64,000 nucleotides of DNA. Source: Multifurca ochricompacta. Lineage: Eukaryota; Basidiomycota; Agaricomycetes; Russulales; Russulaceae. The notes under the pieces were generated by a model. That model had not been told where the DNA came from. It was given only the letters and a program-made list of their open reading frames with translations, and ran no database searches. Where the stretch lies: NCBI GenBank assembly GCA_022496185.1, contig WTXG01000001.1, positions 1,364,001-1,428,000 of the forward strand, given 5' to 3'. Shown here one piece after another: positions 1-13,678 of the stretch. A program made the position numbers and the translations under genes. Each line of letters begins with the position of its first letter. The stretch's first letter is position 1.

Positions 1-1431
1 TCGTGGTCGTGTAGCAAAAGTCCAGAGGATCTCGAAATTTGTCCGACGGCCCAAGAGGAGCGATGACGGGAAGACGTGTTGTGGAGTTGAGGTACGGGTT
101 GGGAACGGCCCAAAGATCGTCTGACCAGGTAACAACATGGACAGCCATAGTGCTTAATGGAAGATATATGACAGTTAGCAGAAAACTAGTGATAACGACG
201 CTTCGTCCACTGCTTCTGTCAGGCTGTTGGAAGCCCTCCAAGTGACCATAGTATTTGCAGGGAGCAGTTGAAACATAAAAGGCGTACAATAGCAACCCAG
301 CAAGTCCCATAAAGATAATGAGAAATACAAGGGATTGCACGAGTGTCGACGCGAAGTTAAGCGCTAGGATATTGGGTCTGCAACGATCGAGTTAACTGCG
401 GGTTTATCCACCATTCTAGAACACTGACATCGTTCCCAAGAGCACCTGCCGCCATTCATGCGATACGTCGCGGCCTTTGTGAGGGACTAGAACATAAAAT
501 GTGAGAAGTGATGAAGAGGTTGATTAGTTCACGCACCAATCGTTGTCAAGATTAACGCAAATAACTGAACAGTGTTAAACAAGCCTTGCAAACTGTAGAA
601 CGTGGAAAGAGCGCTAGACCCCTACAATGTATCTAGAACAGTTTAGGCAGGCGAAGATAGGCAACTCACAGTGACGCCGAGAGCAATGTTCACGAGCGAG
701 GCAAGAATTGATCCACAGTTTCTCCAGGCTGGCTTCACCCTGTAATTCGTTTCCAGAGATTCGATGCTTCCACCAGTAGCTGCAAGGCGATCTAACGGTA
801 TGAACATATCTCTATTCGTGCCTGTTTTGACCCTTGAAGGAGAAGAAAATTCGGGGAGGGGTAAAGAAGATATATACTTGTCAAGTTGAGGTAAAGACAG
901 TGGAGGTGCATGACGAGAAAATACCGTAGACGCAGAGATCGGCGTATGGTCGTGAGAGTCGCGATATGCTGTCTGTCTGGTAAAATTCGAGCTTTGAGAA
1001 GGTGGATAAGAATGTAGAGCCAACAGGCGCTGCTCTTCGCTGACATCAGAAATGTCCGCCCGTATAGACACTCTATCCTTGCGCGCATTTCCAGAGCCTT
1101 CACGAAAGTGTAAGCCAATAGAGTGTGAATCCAAGTCGCTTCCGCCGCCTAAAGTTGAATCCGTTTCAACACTTGTGGACTGTCCAGTTGAAGTGAGGTT
1201 GGAAATCGCTTCAGCAGGAGACAAAGAAGGAGCGTTAAATTTGTAGTTGGGTGCTGCAGCTTGAGGTTGCTTCAAGAAACGAGCTGGTGAATGTGGGGGA
1301 TTCTGAATGCCATGAATAACTGAGAACGATTGACGAGAATTAGTGCGGTGATCCATGGCTGAAGGTGATGCCCCAGCTTTGCGGTTGTCAACGAGACTAT
1401 CAATTGATTTTCCATGGCCGCTAGTGTTCAT
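1..1431 (-). CDS. Multi-spanning membrane protein, unknown function (3' end outside window)
   Basis: I do not recognise the family. The first exon (670-1431) encodes about 254 residues of Ser/Pro-rich, probably cytosolic sequence, then the start of a hydrophobic stretch (NCGSILASLVNIALGV). It ends at a clean GTGAGT donor (664-669). Sequence from about 350 down to 1 on the minus strand is also clearly coding. It shows a transmembrane segment (SLVFLIIFMGLAGLLLYAF), a short loop, a second one (VVITSFLLTVIYLPLSTMAV), then an extracytoplasmic-looking segment containing WAVPNPYLN and FRDPLDFCYTTT, still open at the window edge. Between 360 and 660 I can see candidate coding pieces (for example EWRQVLLGTMSVLEWWINPQ), but they sit in different frames and I could not join them with good splice sites. 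Either small exons or base errors lie there. The start ATG at 1431 was chosen over an in-frame ATG at 1464 because it follows the promoter region better; this choice is weak. Confidence 0.55.
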
Positions 1432-1537
1432 AATGTAACTGCGTAACTGCAAGTATACTGCCAATGGCTGTGCTGTGTAGAAGAAGCCTGAGTCTGATCG
1501 AAGCCTGATCTACCTAAAATTGGTATTTGATAAAAAC

Positions 1538-1545
1538 TCACGTGA
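1538..1545. promoter_or_regulatory. TCACGTGA palindrome (E-box type)
   Basis: An 8-base perfect palindrome with a CACGTG core lies about 107 bp upstream of the start of the leftmost gene, in the 204 bp gap between it and the MCM5 stop. It is of the bHLH (Cbf1/USF-like) type. The same core recurs in several other promoters of the window. Confidence 0.45.
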
Positions 1546-1635
1546 TCAATGATACAAATAACTACATACATAAATCCAACAATAGTCAATAGTCAAACAC
1601 CCACTCTGTTGGTTGTTGGACCATCAGCCTACGAT

Positions 1636-4480
<2,845 letters not shown>

Positions 4481-4568
4481 GGTACTAGTAGTTGCTAGTT
4501 GCGACTACGCCAGTACTGGGCACGGTACGGGGCAGGCGACGCGATGAGTGTGTTTAGGGCAGGCTTTG

Positions 4569-4618
4569 ACGCGTTGGTAGTACACGTGACTTTTAATTGA
4601 TTCGCGTAGGTGCACGTG
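4569..4618. promoter_or_regulatory. MCB box plus two CACGTG boxes in the MCM5/CSN6 divergent promoter
   Basis: Within the 202 bp between the two start codons there is one ACGCGT (4569-4574), the MluI cell-cycle box bound by MBF in yeasts. There are also two CACGTG motifs, at 4583-4588 and 4613-4618. An MCB box upstream of an MCM gene fits the G1/S control known for yeast MCM genes; binding here is inferred from sequence only. Confidence 0.5.
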
Positions 4619-4682
4619 CCCAATTCTCACCTCACTCACACTCTCACTCTCTCATTCATATACGGTACGGGTACGAGGCAAA

Positions 4683-6096
4683 ATGGATTCTGGTGAACCA
4701 TCTGTCGTTCTGCCTTCAAGCACGCTATCCAGTCTTTCCCTCTCGCTGTGGGTTTTATTTTGTTTTTGTTTTTGTTTGAAAACAGGGGCAACGCGTTAGC
4801 ACGACTCTAATCATAAAGTGGCCCCCAGCCATCCTCTTCCCATACTAAACATCTCAGAGCATCTGACTCGTCTCAGACTGCAGACAAACAATGTCCTCCC
4901 TTTCGGTGCACATCTACTTTGCTTTCAGGTTTCCTGGTCTCACTCTTCTCTAGTCCTCGGTGCCCTTCTAGGAACTCAGAATGGCCGTGAAGTCGAGATC
5001 GTCAATACCTTCGAAGTAGCTGTTGAACAAGGCGAAAGGGTAGATCATGGATCTTTCAATGTGAGAAAAGAACAATGTACGCCTATAGTCTCAATACACG
5101 AGGCAGTGCCGACAGCGCTGCTGTCAGACAAGCAGGTTTTCCCTTCTCTAGAATTCATTGGGTGGTACACTGTCGCCTCACATCCGACTTCAAGGCATAT
5201 TTCTCTTCACGAACAAGTTGGTTTCTTACTGGCTGCTTTTTTTATCACCCCGTGTGACTTCACCTTCAGTTCTCTGCATACTGTTCGACTCCACTCCTCT
5301 TGATTCTACAACCCACCCATATATCAGGTGTCAGCGTGACATCAGGGCATCTGCCCATCAAGGCATATGAGCCGACAATTGAGATTCGTGACCGGTCTTC
5401 ACGGTCAGTGTACATAGAAGCCCCGTTCACTGTTGAGACGGGAGAGGTGGAAAGGATTGCAGTCGATACGACGGCTCGTGGAGGCGAAGGCGGTACCAGT
5501 CGTGCGTTTACTTCATCATCAATCCGCCTATTCCTGCAAATTGTTTTCTAGTCGAATCCCATCTGCAAACACAACGGGCTGCCGTCAAAATGCTACACGA
5601 TCGTATCCTTCTGCTTGTGAACTACGTTAAAGATGTTATCTCGGGAATGTATTGTCACCCTGCATGCCGCCCTTATCTGATCTCAACTTCAGGCTCCGCA
5701 CCGAAAGACCATGCTACGATACGATCTCTGGCAGCCTTACTGGCTTCGCTTCCAGCAAGCGACAGCCAAGGATTCAGAGATGAGTTTGAAACTGTGCCCA
5801 TTTTTAGTTGCCTGTGTCCTTCCTAGCTAACGACTCATAATAGGAATACGAAGACGTTCAGCTCACAGCGTATTTATCTACCCTGACTAAATCCGCGAGC
5901 ATCCTTAATGATGTACGTATTTTAACCTCCATGATGCGATGTTGCCCTCAGCTACCTATAGATTGTCGACAAACATAACGTATTACACTCCAGTGGCAGG
6001 GAAGAGCGTTCAGCCGGCTTTCTTTCCAGCAGAAGGAGAGGTATCCCTGGGCGAGGCTTTGGTGGCGTCCCCGGTGATTGGGATAGGATGCATTAA
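4683..6096 (+). CDS. csn6: COP9 signalosome subunit 6 (MPN- protein)
   Basis: Non-catalytic MPN-domain partner of CSN5 in the signalosome that removes NEDD8 from cullins. The sequence reads HPLPILNISEHLTRLRLQ, then VLGALLGTQNGREVEIVNTFE, VFPSLEFIGWYTVA, AYEPTIEIRDRSSRSVYIEA and ERIAVDTTARGG. The C-terminal helical part is RAAVKMLHDRILLLVNYVKD, followed by LTAYLSTLTKSASILNDIVDKHNVL and a Gly/Arg-rich tail ending GFGGVPGDWDRMH. The JAMM metal-binding motif is absent, as expected for CSN6. The start is taken as ATG at 4683: a short first exon (4683-4747) splices over an 81 bp intron (4748-4828) in phase to give SLHPLPILN. The long open frame around 4818 starts with GTG and is not a true start. 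Confidence 0.9.
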
Positions 6097-6259
6097 TCCT
6101 AAAAAGGTGCTAGTGAGATATTATAATATGGATATGGATCCAGAGCAAGCAAAGACTGTTGTATGATGAAGTTGTATACACACCATAAGTTGAATAATAT
6201 ATGAAGTTAAGGTGGTGAGATGACGTGACAATAACTGCTGCTTCCTCATCTTTACCAAC

Positions 6260-7121
6260 ATGTCCACAAGAAGAGTAGATCACAGAACACTCTCTGGTCT
6301 CTTCAATGCCAAAGGATTTTACACACTAGGCTTCTCTTTCATTTTCGGGATGTGTAAGTCCGCATATTAATGACTATTGAGAGTCGGAGAACCGTTGCTG
6401 ACTGGCACATTATTCCGTACAGCACTATGGGTAACATTCTTTGCAGGTTAGAAAGACGAATAAATGTCACATCTTTCGCTCCTGCATGCCTGATCTCCTC
6501 CTCTTTCCCACTAGGAATAATTGCTTTCAAGGCTCTACGTGAGTGCTCTGGGCCATTTGCCGTGGTACACCCACCACAACTAGTCATTTAGCACGGCACC
6601 AGTTTGGCACCCTTCAACAACGCACGTTTCCCATCTACTTTAATCTCAATATCATCATCTCTTCTGGTCTCCTTCTCGCCTGGATTCGCAATCATAGCTT
6701 GGTCATCGCACATGCTAGGGATCCCACAGCCCCAGATGTTGTTCAGGCGTACGCTTTGGCTGTTGTCACTGTGTCACAGGCCTTGAACTCCTTTTGGATT
6801 GGCCCCTCCACAAAAAAGTATGGGATATAGCAGCTCGACTTGACACTCCACATCACTCACTACACTCTCATAGGGTAATGATGGCTCGACACAAGTTGGA
6901 AAAGGCGGAGGGCAAGAACGCCCATGACACCGATGTCTGTTTTCCCTTAACGGTTGTCATGTATGCACCATTGACTCGAATTACAGGTTTCGGCTCACAT
7001 GAGGGCGTTGAATGTGAAATTTTCAAGGTGGCATGGATTAAGCTCGCTTGCTAACCTGATTGCGTTCCTCGCTTTGGCATTCCACGGGTTGTGGATTGGG
7101 AATTATGGAATCACAGCCTAA
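6260..7121 (+). CDS. TMEM205-like (DUF4149) membrane protein
   Basis: Small four-helix membrane protein of the TMEM205/DUF4149 family, whose biochemical role in fungi is not established. Exons join cleanly to give MSTRRVDHRTLSGLFNAKG, GFYTLGFSFIFGMSLWVTFFAG, IIAFKALP, RHQFGTLQQRTFPIYFNLN, a helix around IIISSGLLLAWI, AYALAVVTVSQALNSFWIGP and MARHKLEKAEGK. The last helix is ANLIAFLALAFHGLWIGNYG, ending at TAA 7119-7121. The RQFGxLQxRxFPxYF signature and the terminal WIGxYG are hallmarks of the fungal family. The gene is convergent with LEA1, about 110 bp away. Confidence 0.85.
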
Positions 7122-7231
7122 TGGAGTTCGACCTGACGAGATGGGGGATGCTCTAGGAAAGCGCTGCATACACAGTCGTCTGATAGTCGTGCAGATTGGA
7201 TTCGGCGCGTAAGAATACAGAAAGATGTCAA

Positions 7232-8132
7232 CTATGCCCCCACACTTTCCGCACTTGGCAGGAAACCGTCCTTCAAGCTTCTCTCCAAGCGGCGGATTTC
7301 CTCGACTGAGGTAGCCTTCGCGATGGCATCTCTGACCTTGTTCGCCTCTTCTTTAGTTAAGAGCCGACCAGCTTTACCTGGTGCAACCACAGGGCGGGGC
7401 TCTTCCGCCATTGTTACGCTCTTTGCGGCACCCGTTGACACGGTCGCTGATAACGTGGTAGCGAGAGTGTTCATGAGACCATCTGCAGTCAAGAACAGGG
7501 TTTTTGCTGCTTGTCTCTCCTACAACCCATATTGAATTCACATGCCCCTCCCACGCACGTAGAGACAGGCGCACCTTGTCTCGAATTCTCTGAAAATCTA
7601 AAACTCTCAGCCCTGGTAATCTCCAGGCAAGCCATTCGCGATACCATTTTTTTTCCCGGACAGGATTGCCTAACAAGCTTAAGTACTTGAGTCCCCTGAT
7701 GTCTTTCAATGGTTCAAGATCGCCCAGCTCTTTGATATTGTTATTTGTGAGGATGAGGGATGTAAGATTGGGAGCTGAAAGATTTAACGAGGGAGAGATG
7801 GTGGATATCCGGTTGTTGGCTAGGAGAAGGGTGCGCAACCGCCTCAGAAGAGGTAAGTTGCTTAGCGCGACGAGGGAATTATCGGTAAAGTCGATGGCAT
7901 CGTGTTGATCCTATAGATGATGCTTTCATGAAAGTGCGAAGTGGGTAAGATCTTGCACGCACCTTGGTCACACCAAGGTTTTCGATAGCGGGGATTTTGT
8001 ACCCTTTGACAAGTTAACGAACGAATGAATTCACAAAATTCTGTGAGCCTTACCCCGGAGATCTAGTTGACGCTCTTTAATTGGATTGATCGAGGATGTA
8101 GCCTGGGCAAGTAATTCGGGTGTGAGCTTCAT
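7232..8132 (-). CDS. lea1: U2 snRNP A' protein (LEA1/SNRPA1), leucine-rich repeats
   Basis: Structural protein of the U2 snRNP that binds U2 stem-loop IV together with U2B'' and acts in branch-site recognition. It starts MKLTPELLAQATSSINPIKE with RQLDLRG, the N-terminal cap typical of U2A'. Leucine-rich repeats follow: MRTLLLANNRISTI, NLTSLILTNNNIKELGDLEP and LKYLSLLGNPVREKKWYREW. After these comes the LRRcap segment LPGLRVLDFQRIRDKVR. The C-terminal tail (LTKEEANKVRDAIAKATSVE, IRRLERSLKDGFLP) matches the conserved U2A' C-terminal helix. There are several short introns. The gene is head-to-head with SAC1 across 188 bp. Confidence 0.9.
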
Positions 8133-8211
8133 AGTTGAATGACAGACAGCTTGAGTCTTGAGGCCAGAACCAAGCGGGCACGAGTGGTGCACGGGGACAC
8201 GAGACGGAACA

Positions 8212-8240
8212 TAGGACACAGGACACAGGACACAAGACAC
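8212..8240. repeat. Short tandem repeat of AGGACAC in the LEA1/SAC1 promoter
   Basis: Imperfect 7-base units (AGGACAC, CAAGACAC variants) repeat about four times between the two divergent start codons. It may be a simple-sequence expansion or a clustered binding site; nothing else supports a function. Confidence 0.5.
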
Positions 8241-8320
8241 GAGTTTCCTTCCTTCATCCCCTTCCCTCACCTTCCATCAATTCTGGCGCGTGCATTGACT
8301 CTTCTCTTCAATAACCCATC

Positions 8321-11046
8321 ATGAAGTCTGTTCATGAACGTTTGAACTTGTGAGTAACCCTTTGTCAAATTTAACCCCATCTAAACAAGTCGTTGAGGTA
8401 CACCAACGATGATGATTCCTATATTTTTGTACCGGCGGAGCCCGCAGGTGCTAGACCTTTAGTGGTTCATAGACACTCTGGGGACATCGTTCTTGACCGT
8501 GAGTTCTCTGCACACGTGTTAGGATGGTGGTGTATAAACCCCGGAACAGTACCCAACTCTGCGATACCCTCTTCAGCGAAACGCTATAAGAAGACGATCT
8601 ATGGCATTTTTGGTTTGATCTCGTTGTCCCAATGTAAGTACCTATAACGGTCACAAGTTTCATTTTACTAGACATGGTCCTGCAGCAGAATACCTTATTG
8701 TAATTACTGGTCGAGAGCTGCGGGGGCAACTCTTGGGCCACCCTGTCTACCGTGCCGTTGACTTCGACGTCCTCCCACTCAACCCCGGTGTCTCAGTTTC
8801 CAAACCCTCTCACCCTGTGGAAACACATCTACTTGCACTCGTTCGATCTCATCTGAATAGTGGCCATTTCCTATATAGCTACGAGTTCGACATCACCCGG
8901 CGGTTGCAAGCTCAGTATGTAGCAAGGGAGAACGATGAAGGCAAGCCAATGTGGGAAATCGTATGCTCTGTTCTCCCCAGCTACATCACAGCTTTCTCAA
9001 ATTTGGTATTAGGCAGATGACAGGTTCTTCTGGAACAAGTAAGGGAGGCTGGGTACCTGCTCGGTGCATGTTAACTCGCCCTTTGTCTCCACAGGTTTTT
9101 GCAATCAAGGTTCATCGACATATCTATTTCAGACCTCAAAAATGATGTGAGTTGTGGAAGGGCACATACACCACTATTCTAATTCCCCACACAGCTGAGC
9201 CCGTACATCCTCCCGGCGATAAACGGAAGTGCGTGCTCCGTCCTCACGTCGAACACGTGGTAAATTGCCCTGTTAACATGCCTTTCAGCCTTCGATACGC
9301 GCACGGCGATAGTTAACGGTCGGAAACTACAGCTGTGCCTCATCAGCCGGCGTTCTCGTTTTCGTGCTGGAACTAGGTACTTTAGGCGTGGCATTGACCA
9401 TGATGGTCATGTTGCCAACTTCAACGAGACGGAACAGGTTGCCACTGTTCCATCCCAATCCGATCCAAACGAAGCCGCCACAACCTTGAGCTTTGTACAA
9501 ATTCGTGGCAGCGTACCAGTTTTCTGGGCAGAAATTAACACCTTGCGCTACAAGCCGGACCTCCAAATCATGGACTTACAAGATTCCGTAATTATCTCAT
9601 CCTATGGACTTTCTTGTTTGTGGATTGAATCCAATCCATCATTAAGGTGGACGCAACACGCCGTCATCTCCAAGAGCAAATATCCTTGTATGGAGATCAG
9701 AGCCTCGTCAATTTGGTTGACCAAAAAGGATACGAAAAACCGGTCAAAGAGGCGTATGAGCGCTACGTCGCAAAAGTGAGTCATACGGAACCATTGTGTG
9801 CGAGACGTCATTAACTACTGCTAGGCCAACCTCCCCCAAGTCAAATACCAGTATTTTGACTTTCACAACGAATGCAAGCATATGCGCTGGGATCGCATCA
9901 GCCTTTTGGTTGACAGTCTTACTGATGACTTGCTACGGGACGGGTACGTATTCTACAAGCTCCCTTGTAAATGATTTCACCTCGCTATTTAGCTACTTTC
10001 ATCTCGATTCAAAATACCAAGATCCCGTGAAGTGGCAGTTAGGTGTGGTTAGGACAAATTGTATGGAAATCTAGACCGCACCAATGTCGCCCAAGCTGCA
10101 ATCGCAAGATGGACACTTGACTTGCAGCTAAAAAACGCAGGCATTCTAGCAGAAAAGGATGTTGTGGAGCAGCATGTGGAGATCGACGTAGCCTTGCGAG
10201 AGAGTAAGACAATCTTTGCTTGGCTATTTTCCATGCTTATGACGACATTCAGTGTGGTCGGAGCACGCCGATCTTATTTCTAAGGCGTACGCAGGTACCG
10301 GAGCTCTGAAAACAGATTTCACGCGCACTGGAAAACGTACACGCCAAGGAGCGCTTGATGACTTTAAAAAGTCGGCTTTCAGATACTTGAGAAATAACCA
10401 TTTCGACGGTGCTCGTCAGGTGAGGGTCGAATAAATTAGGGATAATTCATCTACTTACCCTTGGCAAGGACGCATATGATCTCATGACAGGCGCTTGGAT
10501 CCCACGTAAGGGTCCGTCGTCTGCGCTGTTTTTGATCGCAGAAACGCGACCATTGATTCTCCGCGCTGTATGTTCCTTGTAGCAATGGTTTTTGGGGCTT
10601 TTCTGATTGTTATTCTTATTATTCTTATTTCCAGGTTCCTTACATTTTGAGTTTTTCATTGTTCATGATACTTGCTGGGCTTACTTTGCCTCGCGCATCA
10701 GGTGTGTCCGAGGTCATTATTCCCGTTGGCTTCTCATTAACAAAGTTCCTAAGACTACTCGCTGGTGTATTACTTTGCTCTTTGGGTCACACTAGTCGTG
10801 CTTTCCACCACATTTATCTTGATTCATGGCATCGACTATGTTGCTTGGCCCCGTCTTCTCCCTCTCACAGATGTCATTCACTATGATGGCCCCGGCTACC
10901 GCTCCAGTCACCACGGGACAGGATTCGGTTTAGACTTTGGGAAACTGAAGTCAGGCGCGAATGCACAATGGACGACACGTGGTATCCGACGCTCAGACAA
11001 GCAAATGGAGGAGATTGAATTGGGTGCAAAGAGGCATGTTGATTAA
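8321..11046 (+). CDS. sac1: SAC1 phosphoinositide phosphatase, catalytic motif broken by a 1-base loss
   Basis: ER/Golgi PI4P phosphatase. The first exon is MKSVHERLNL. The Sac domain follows: YTNDDDSYIFVPAEPAG, LLGHPVYRAVDFDVLPLNP, YSYEFDITRRLQ, TFDVRTEH-type and RYFRRGIDHDGHVANFNETE-type segments, then FVQIRGSVPVFWAEIN and VKYQYFDFHNECKHMRWDRI. The catalytic segment begins GVVRTNCM and continues in another frame as NLDRTNVAQAAIARWTLDLQ. The Asp codon between them has only two bases (10066-10067), and the uncorrected frame stops at 10072. Downstream exons are intact: LISKAYAGTGALKTDFTRTG, FKKSAFRYLRNNHFDGAR, DAYDLMTGAWIPRKGP. Two C-terminal transmembrane helices and a 90-residue tail, with the stop at 11044-11046, match full-length SAC1. 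Apart from this break the gene looks normal. Confidence 0.9.
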
Positions 11047-11299
11047 GAGCACTATCTGGACCTTGACATTGTCGGTTTCGTTTAGCTAGAGCTAGAGCTA
11101 GAGCGAGCTCATTTATTTACACTCGAGTCGACTATTCTCCTTCTATTACATAATATTTTCAAAAAGAAATTTTGAGCCGAGTACCCGGTTCAAATTCCGA
11201 CCCATCTCGCGAGTTGCCGTTCATTTCAACAAAGCAACTGTAACCGAGTATCTTTTTCACACAACCACTGCTTGCTCATTTGTCCCCTTCCCTCTTGTC

Positions 11300-12372
11300 A
11301 TGTCGAACAGTAAAAAACGCAGCTCGCCGGGCGCAGATACGGCCAAAAGCGGTGACCCATTCACAGACGTTGATATTGGAGATGCAGAGGAAAGCATCCT
11401 TACGGAGTACCAGAAAAAAATTCAACGTGTCGAGCTTATTCTCGGTGGGTATATCTCTCTGGGCTTTGTATTTCCATAGCCGTTAGAGTGCGTTCTCTTT
11501 GTATCACTCATGGAATACTTGCAGAGCGTCGTGCGCAGGAGCAGCTGACTCCTGTATACCAACAACGCCGTGAGGCGCTGAAAAACATCCCAAAGTTCTG
11601 GCCTGTTGCGCTGTTAAAGCATTCATTGTTCGCTCTGCAAGCGCAGCATGATGCAGATCGACTTGCACTGAGCTACCTGGAGGATGTGTGGGTTGTCCGT
11701 GATCCACGCGAGCCAAAAGTGTTCACTTTGGAGTTTGTACGTCCCATTGATCGTGATTCGAGTTGATCTGCCACTGACTTGGGGTCACTTAGTACTTCAA
11801 AGAAAACCCGTACTTCAGTGACTCAGTGCTGAAGAAGGAATATAAATTTGAACCGTCAAATGCAGCTGCCGATGAAAATCCTGACGCGGATGGTATCACT
11901 CCCTCTATGCTCGAGTTTTCGTGGGAGCGCGATGTGACGGCTCAGGTCCGTTTGTGTCATCTGTGATCCTACTGTAGGAAACTCATGCATAGTCCAGGCA
12001 ACAAAAGTACAGTGGAAGGACGATGCGAAGAACCTAACTAAGCTGTACCCTCTTCAGGTTGATGAGGATGACGGCGAAACATTGGCTGATCCAGGGAGCT
12101 TTTTTAACTTTTTCGAGGTTAAAAGGGATTACAACGATGTGAGCTTGTCGAACCTCTGTCAGTTTTTTTTTTTCAAGTGAGCTAATTTATAACAGCTCGG
12201 TGTGGTAATTGCCAATGAAGTGTTCCCTGATGCGATTGAGTATTTCCGAGGAGATGCTGGGGGAGATGAGCTTTACTCTGATGATGAAGACGAGGAGAGT
12301 GATGAGGATGATGACGAGAATGAAGAAATTGATCTTGAGAAGCCACGTGCGAAGAAGGCCAAACGAGGATGA
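11300..12372 (+). CDS. SET/TAF-I/Vps75-type NAP-family histone chaperone
   Basis: Histone chaperone of the NAP superfamily, closest in build to SET/TAF-I and Vps75. The exons give MSNSKKRSSPGADTAKSGDP, then an N-terminal dimerisation helix (DAEESILTEYQKKIQRVELI). The earmuff domain follows (LKNIPKFWPVALLKHSLFAL, LSYLEDVWVVRDPREPKVFT, YFKENPYFSDSVLKKEYKF, MLEFSWERDV, GSFFNFFEVK). The C-terminus is strongly acidic (DDEDEESDEDDDENEEID) and ends in a small basic run (KPRAKKAKRG) that could be a nuclear signal. About 260 residues in several exons. Assignment to SET versus Vps75 is not settled by eye. Confidence 0.85.
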
Positions 12373-12430
12373 TGCAATGCAAACTACTAACGGTCAATGA
12401 TAACTAGTTGAACTAGTAAGTAGTTTGTGG

Positions 12431-12465
12431 TAGTAGTAGTTAGTTAGTTAGTTAGTTAGTTAGGT
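12431..12465. repeat. TTAG tandem repeat
   Basis: About eight units of TAGT/TTAG directly downstream of the histone chaperone stop codon. It is a plain microsatellite. Confidence 0.85.
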
Positions 12466-12493
12466 TAGTACTATCAGTGTCAGTTGTGTAGTT

Positions 12494-12650
12494 CGTCATA
12501 TTTTGTTTTATTTGGTTGGCTCCCAGTGCCGACTTGCCGTGACTGTTTTTTGTGTTTGTGTGTTTGTTTTGGTTTTGGTTTTGGTTTTTGGTTTTCTACC
12601 ACCACCACCACCACCACCACCACCACCCACGCCCATTTTTTCAATTGTCT
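12494..12650 (+). repeat. Dispersed repeat, copy A
   Basis: This 157 bp segment matches 16428-16640 in the same orientation. The shared parts, in order, are a 28-base identical head (12494-12521, beginning CGTCATATTTTG), CTTGCCRTGACT, a TTTTGTGTTTGTGTGTTTGTTTT block, G/T-rich GTTTTT units, an ACC tandem run and the tail ending TTTTTTCAATTGTCT. The ACC run is longer here. No open frame or clear terminal inverted repeats were seen. Confidence 0.75.
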
Positions 12651-13678
12651 CGAGTACTGCTCCGATTGCCACTATTGGTACCGCGGACCCGGCCAGCAGC
12701 GCAGGCGCTAGAATTCAATTGCTCGCTCGCTTATTTCGGTTGTCATCCGCCCTCAGTCACACCACACCACCTTCAGCTTTCTGATTTTTTCTTTTGCTAT
12801 TCCACACTCAATCTTCCATTGTCATGACCTCCATTACTGTTTTGCATGCACGCACACGTCCACCCATCCGCTTGCATCTGCACACGTGTGGGCTTTCATC
12901 CATCATTAGTGTATCTTACACTTACATCAATAAGTCAATCCAAATATCCAATGTAGCATCACCCGCGTACTTAGATCCCACAAATACAAGGGCTGTTTTT
13001 TATTTCACTTAGCCTGAAACGACCTTGATCTCCCTTTGTGTGCATGTCGCCTGACGTGAAGCCTCATCGCAAACAGCAGTGCAGTGCGTTGGCAGTCCTC
13101 TGTACGTGAAAATGCCGATCAGCTACACCCTTACATCGGTGACACGTGTTCATAGATCGAACGATACAATTCATCAACAACATCATCAATATTCCGTTTT
13201 TCGCTATTCTCTTATCCCCTCCGAGAGAAGGTCGCCAATGATCACATTATATTTGTTACGATTCCTCTTTTTCTTACTCTTTGCCTTTGTCTCGACCCTA
13301 TGATTACATCTTCTGTCTAGACCCCATTTTCTCTTGTATGATGACGGTCCAGGCAGTAACCTAAATGCCTCCTTCTTTCAGCGATGTTATCGTCTCCGTT
13401 TACTTAAATACTACGACCTTTCAGCTCTACGACAGTCTTGAGCTTTTGTATCTTACTTAGTTCTTGACCCTCAAATTCGATTGCCTTTCTTTGCTTCACT
13501 CTATGTTGCAACTGTCTAAACACCCAAATTATTGAATATCTTCACAGAACAACTGAACTAAGAGCGTAACAGTATTACTCTTACCACTTGACTCCCAGTC
13601 CAACCACCTCGCTCTCCACAGCGCGGTATTGTGTCCGAAAGTATGTACCTCGGCGTGTCTCAGCCGTATCATTCATCC

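Larger units (their letters stand above)
12373..13678. other. 1.3 kb intergenic region, convergent ends
   Basis: This lies between the stop codons of the histone chaperone and NAR1. It contains simple repeats (TTAG, GGTTTT, ACC units) and one copy of a dispersed repeat (12494-12650). The open frames here are low-complexity or short and show no recognisable protein features. CACGTG motifs occur near 12882 and at 13143-13148. Confidence 0.6.

Noticed and set aside
4818..5303. CSN6 starting at 4818
   Set aside because: The codon there is GTG. A short upstream exon with ATG at 4683 splices in phase into the conserved HPLPILN.
10060..10074. Programmed ribosomal frameshift in SAC1
   Set aside because: No slippery heptamer or downstream structure is evident, and a shift inside a catalytic motif has no precedent that I know of in this family.
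8321..11046. Calling SAC1 a pseudogene
   Set aside because: Only one base is missing in an otherwise intact, full-length gene, and several other essential genes in the window show the same kind of loss. Assembly error is more likely.
11160..11215. tRNA gene suggested by a GGTTCAAATTCC T-loop-like sequence
   Set aside because: The stem does not pair and no acceptor, D or anticodon arms can be folded around it. It lies in the 5' leader of the histone chaperone gene.
12565..12630. Telomere-like repeat or proline/histidine-rich protein in the GGTTTT and ACC runs
   Set aside because: Units are irregular and internal to a dispersed repeat that recurs 4 kb away. All three frames are merely translated simple repeat.
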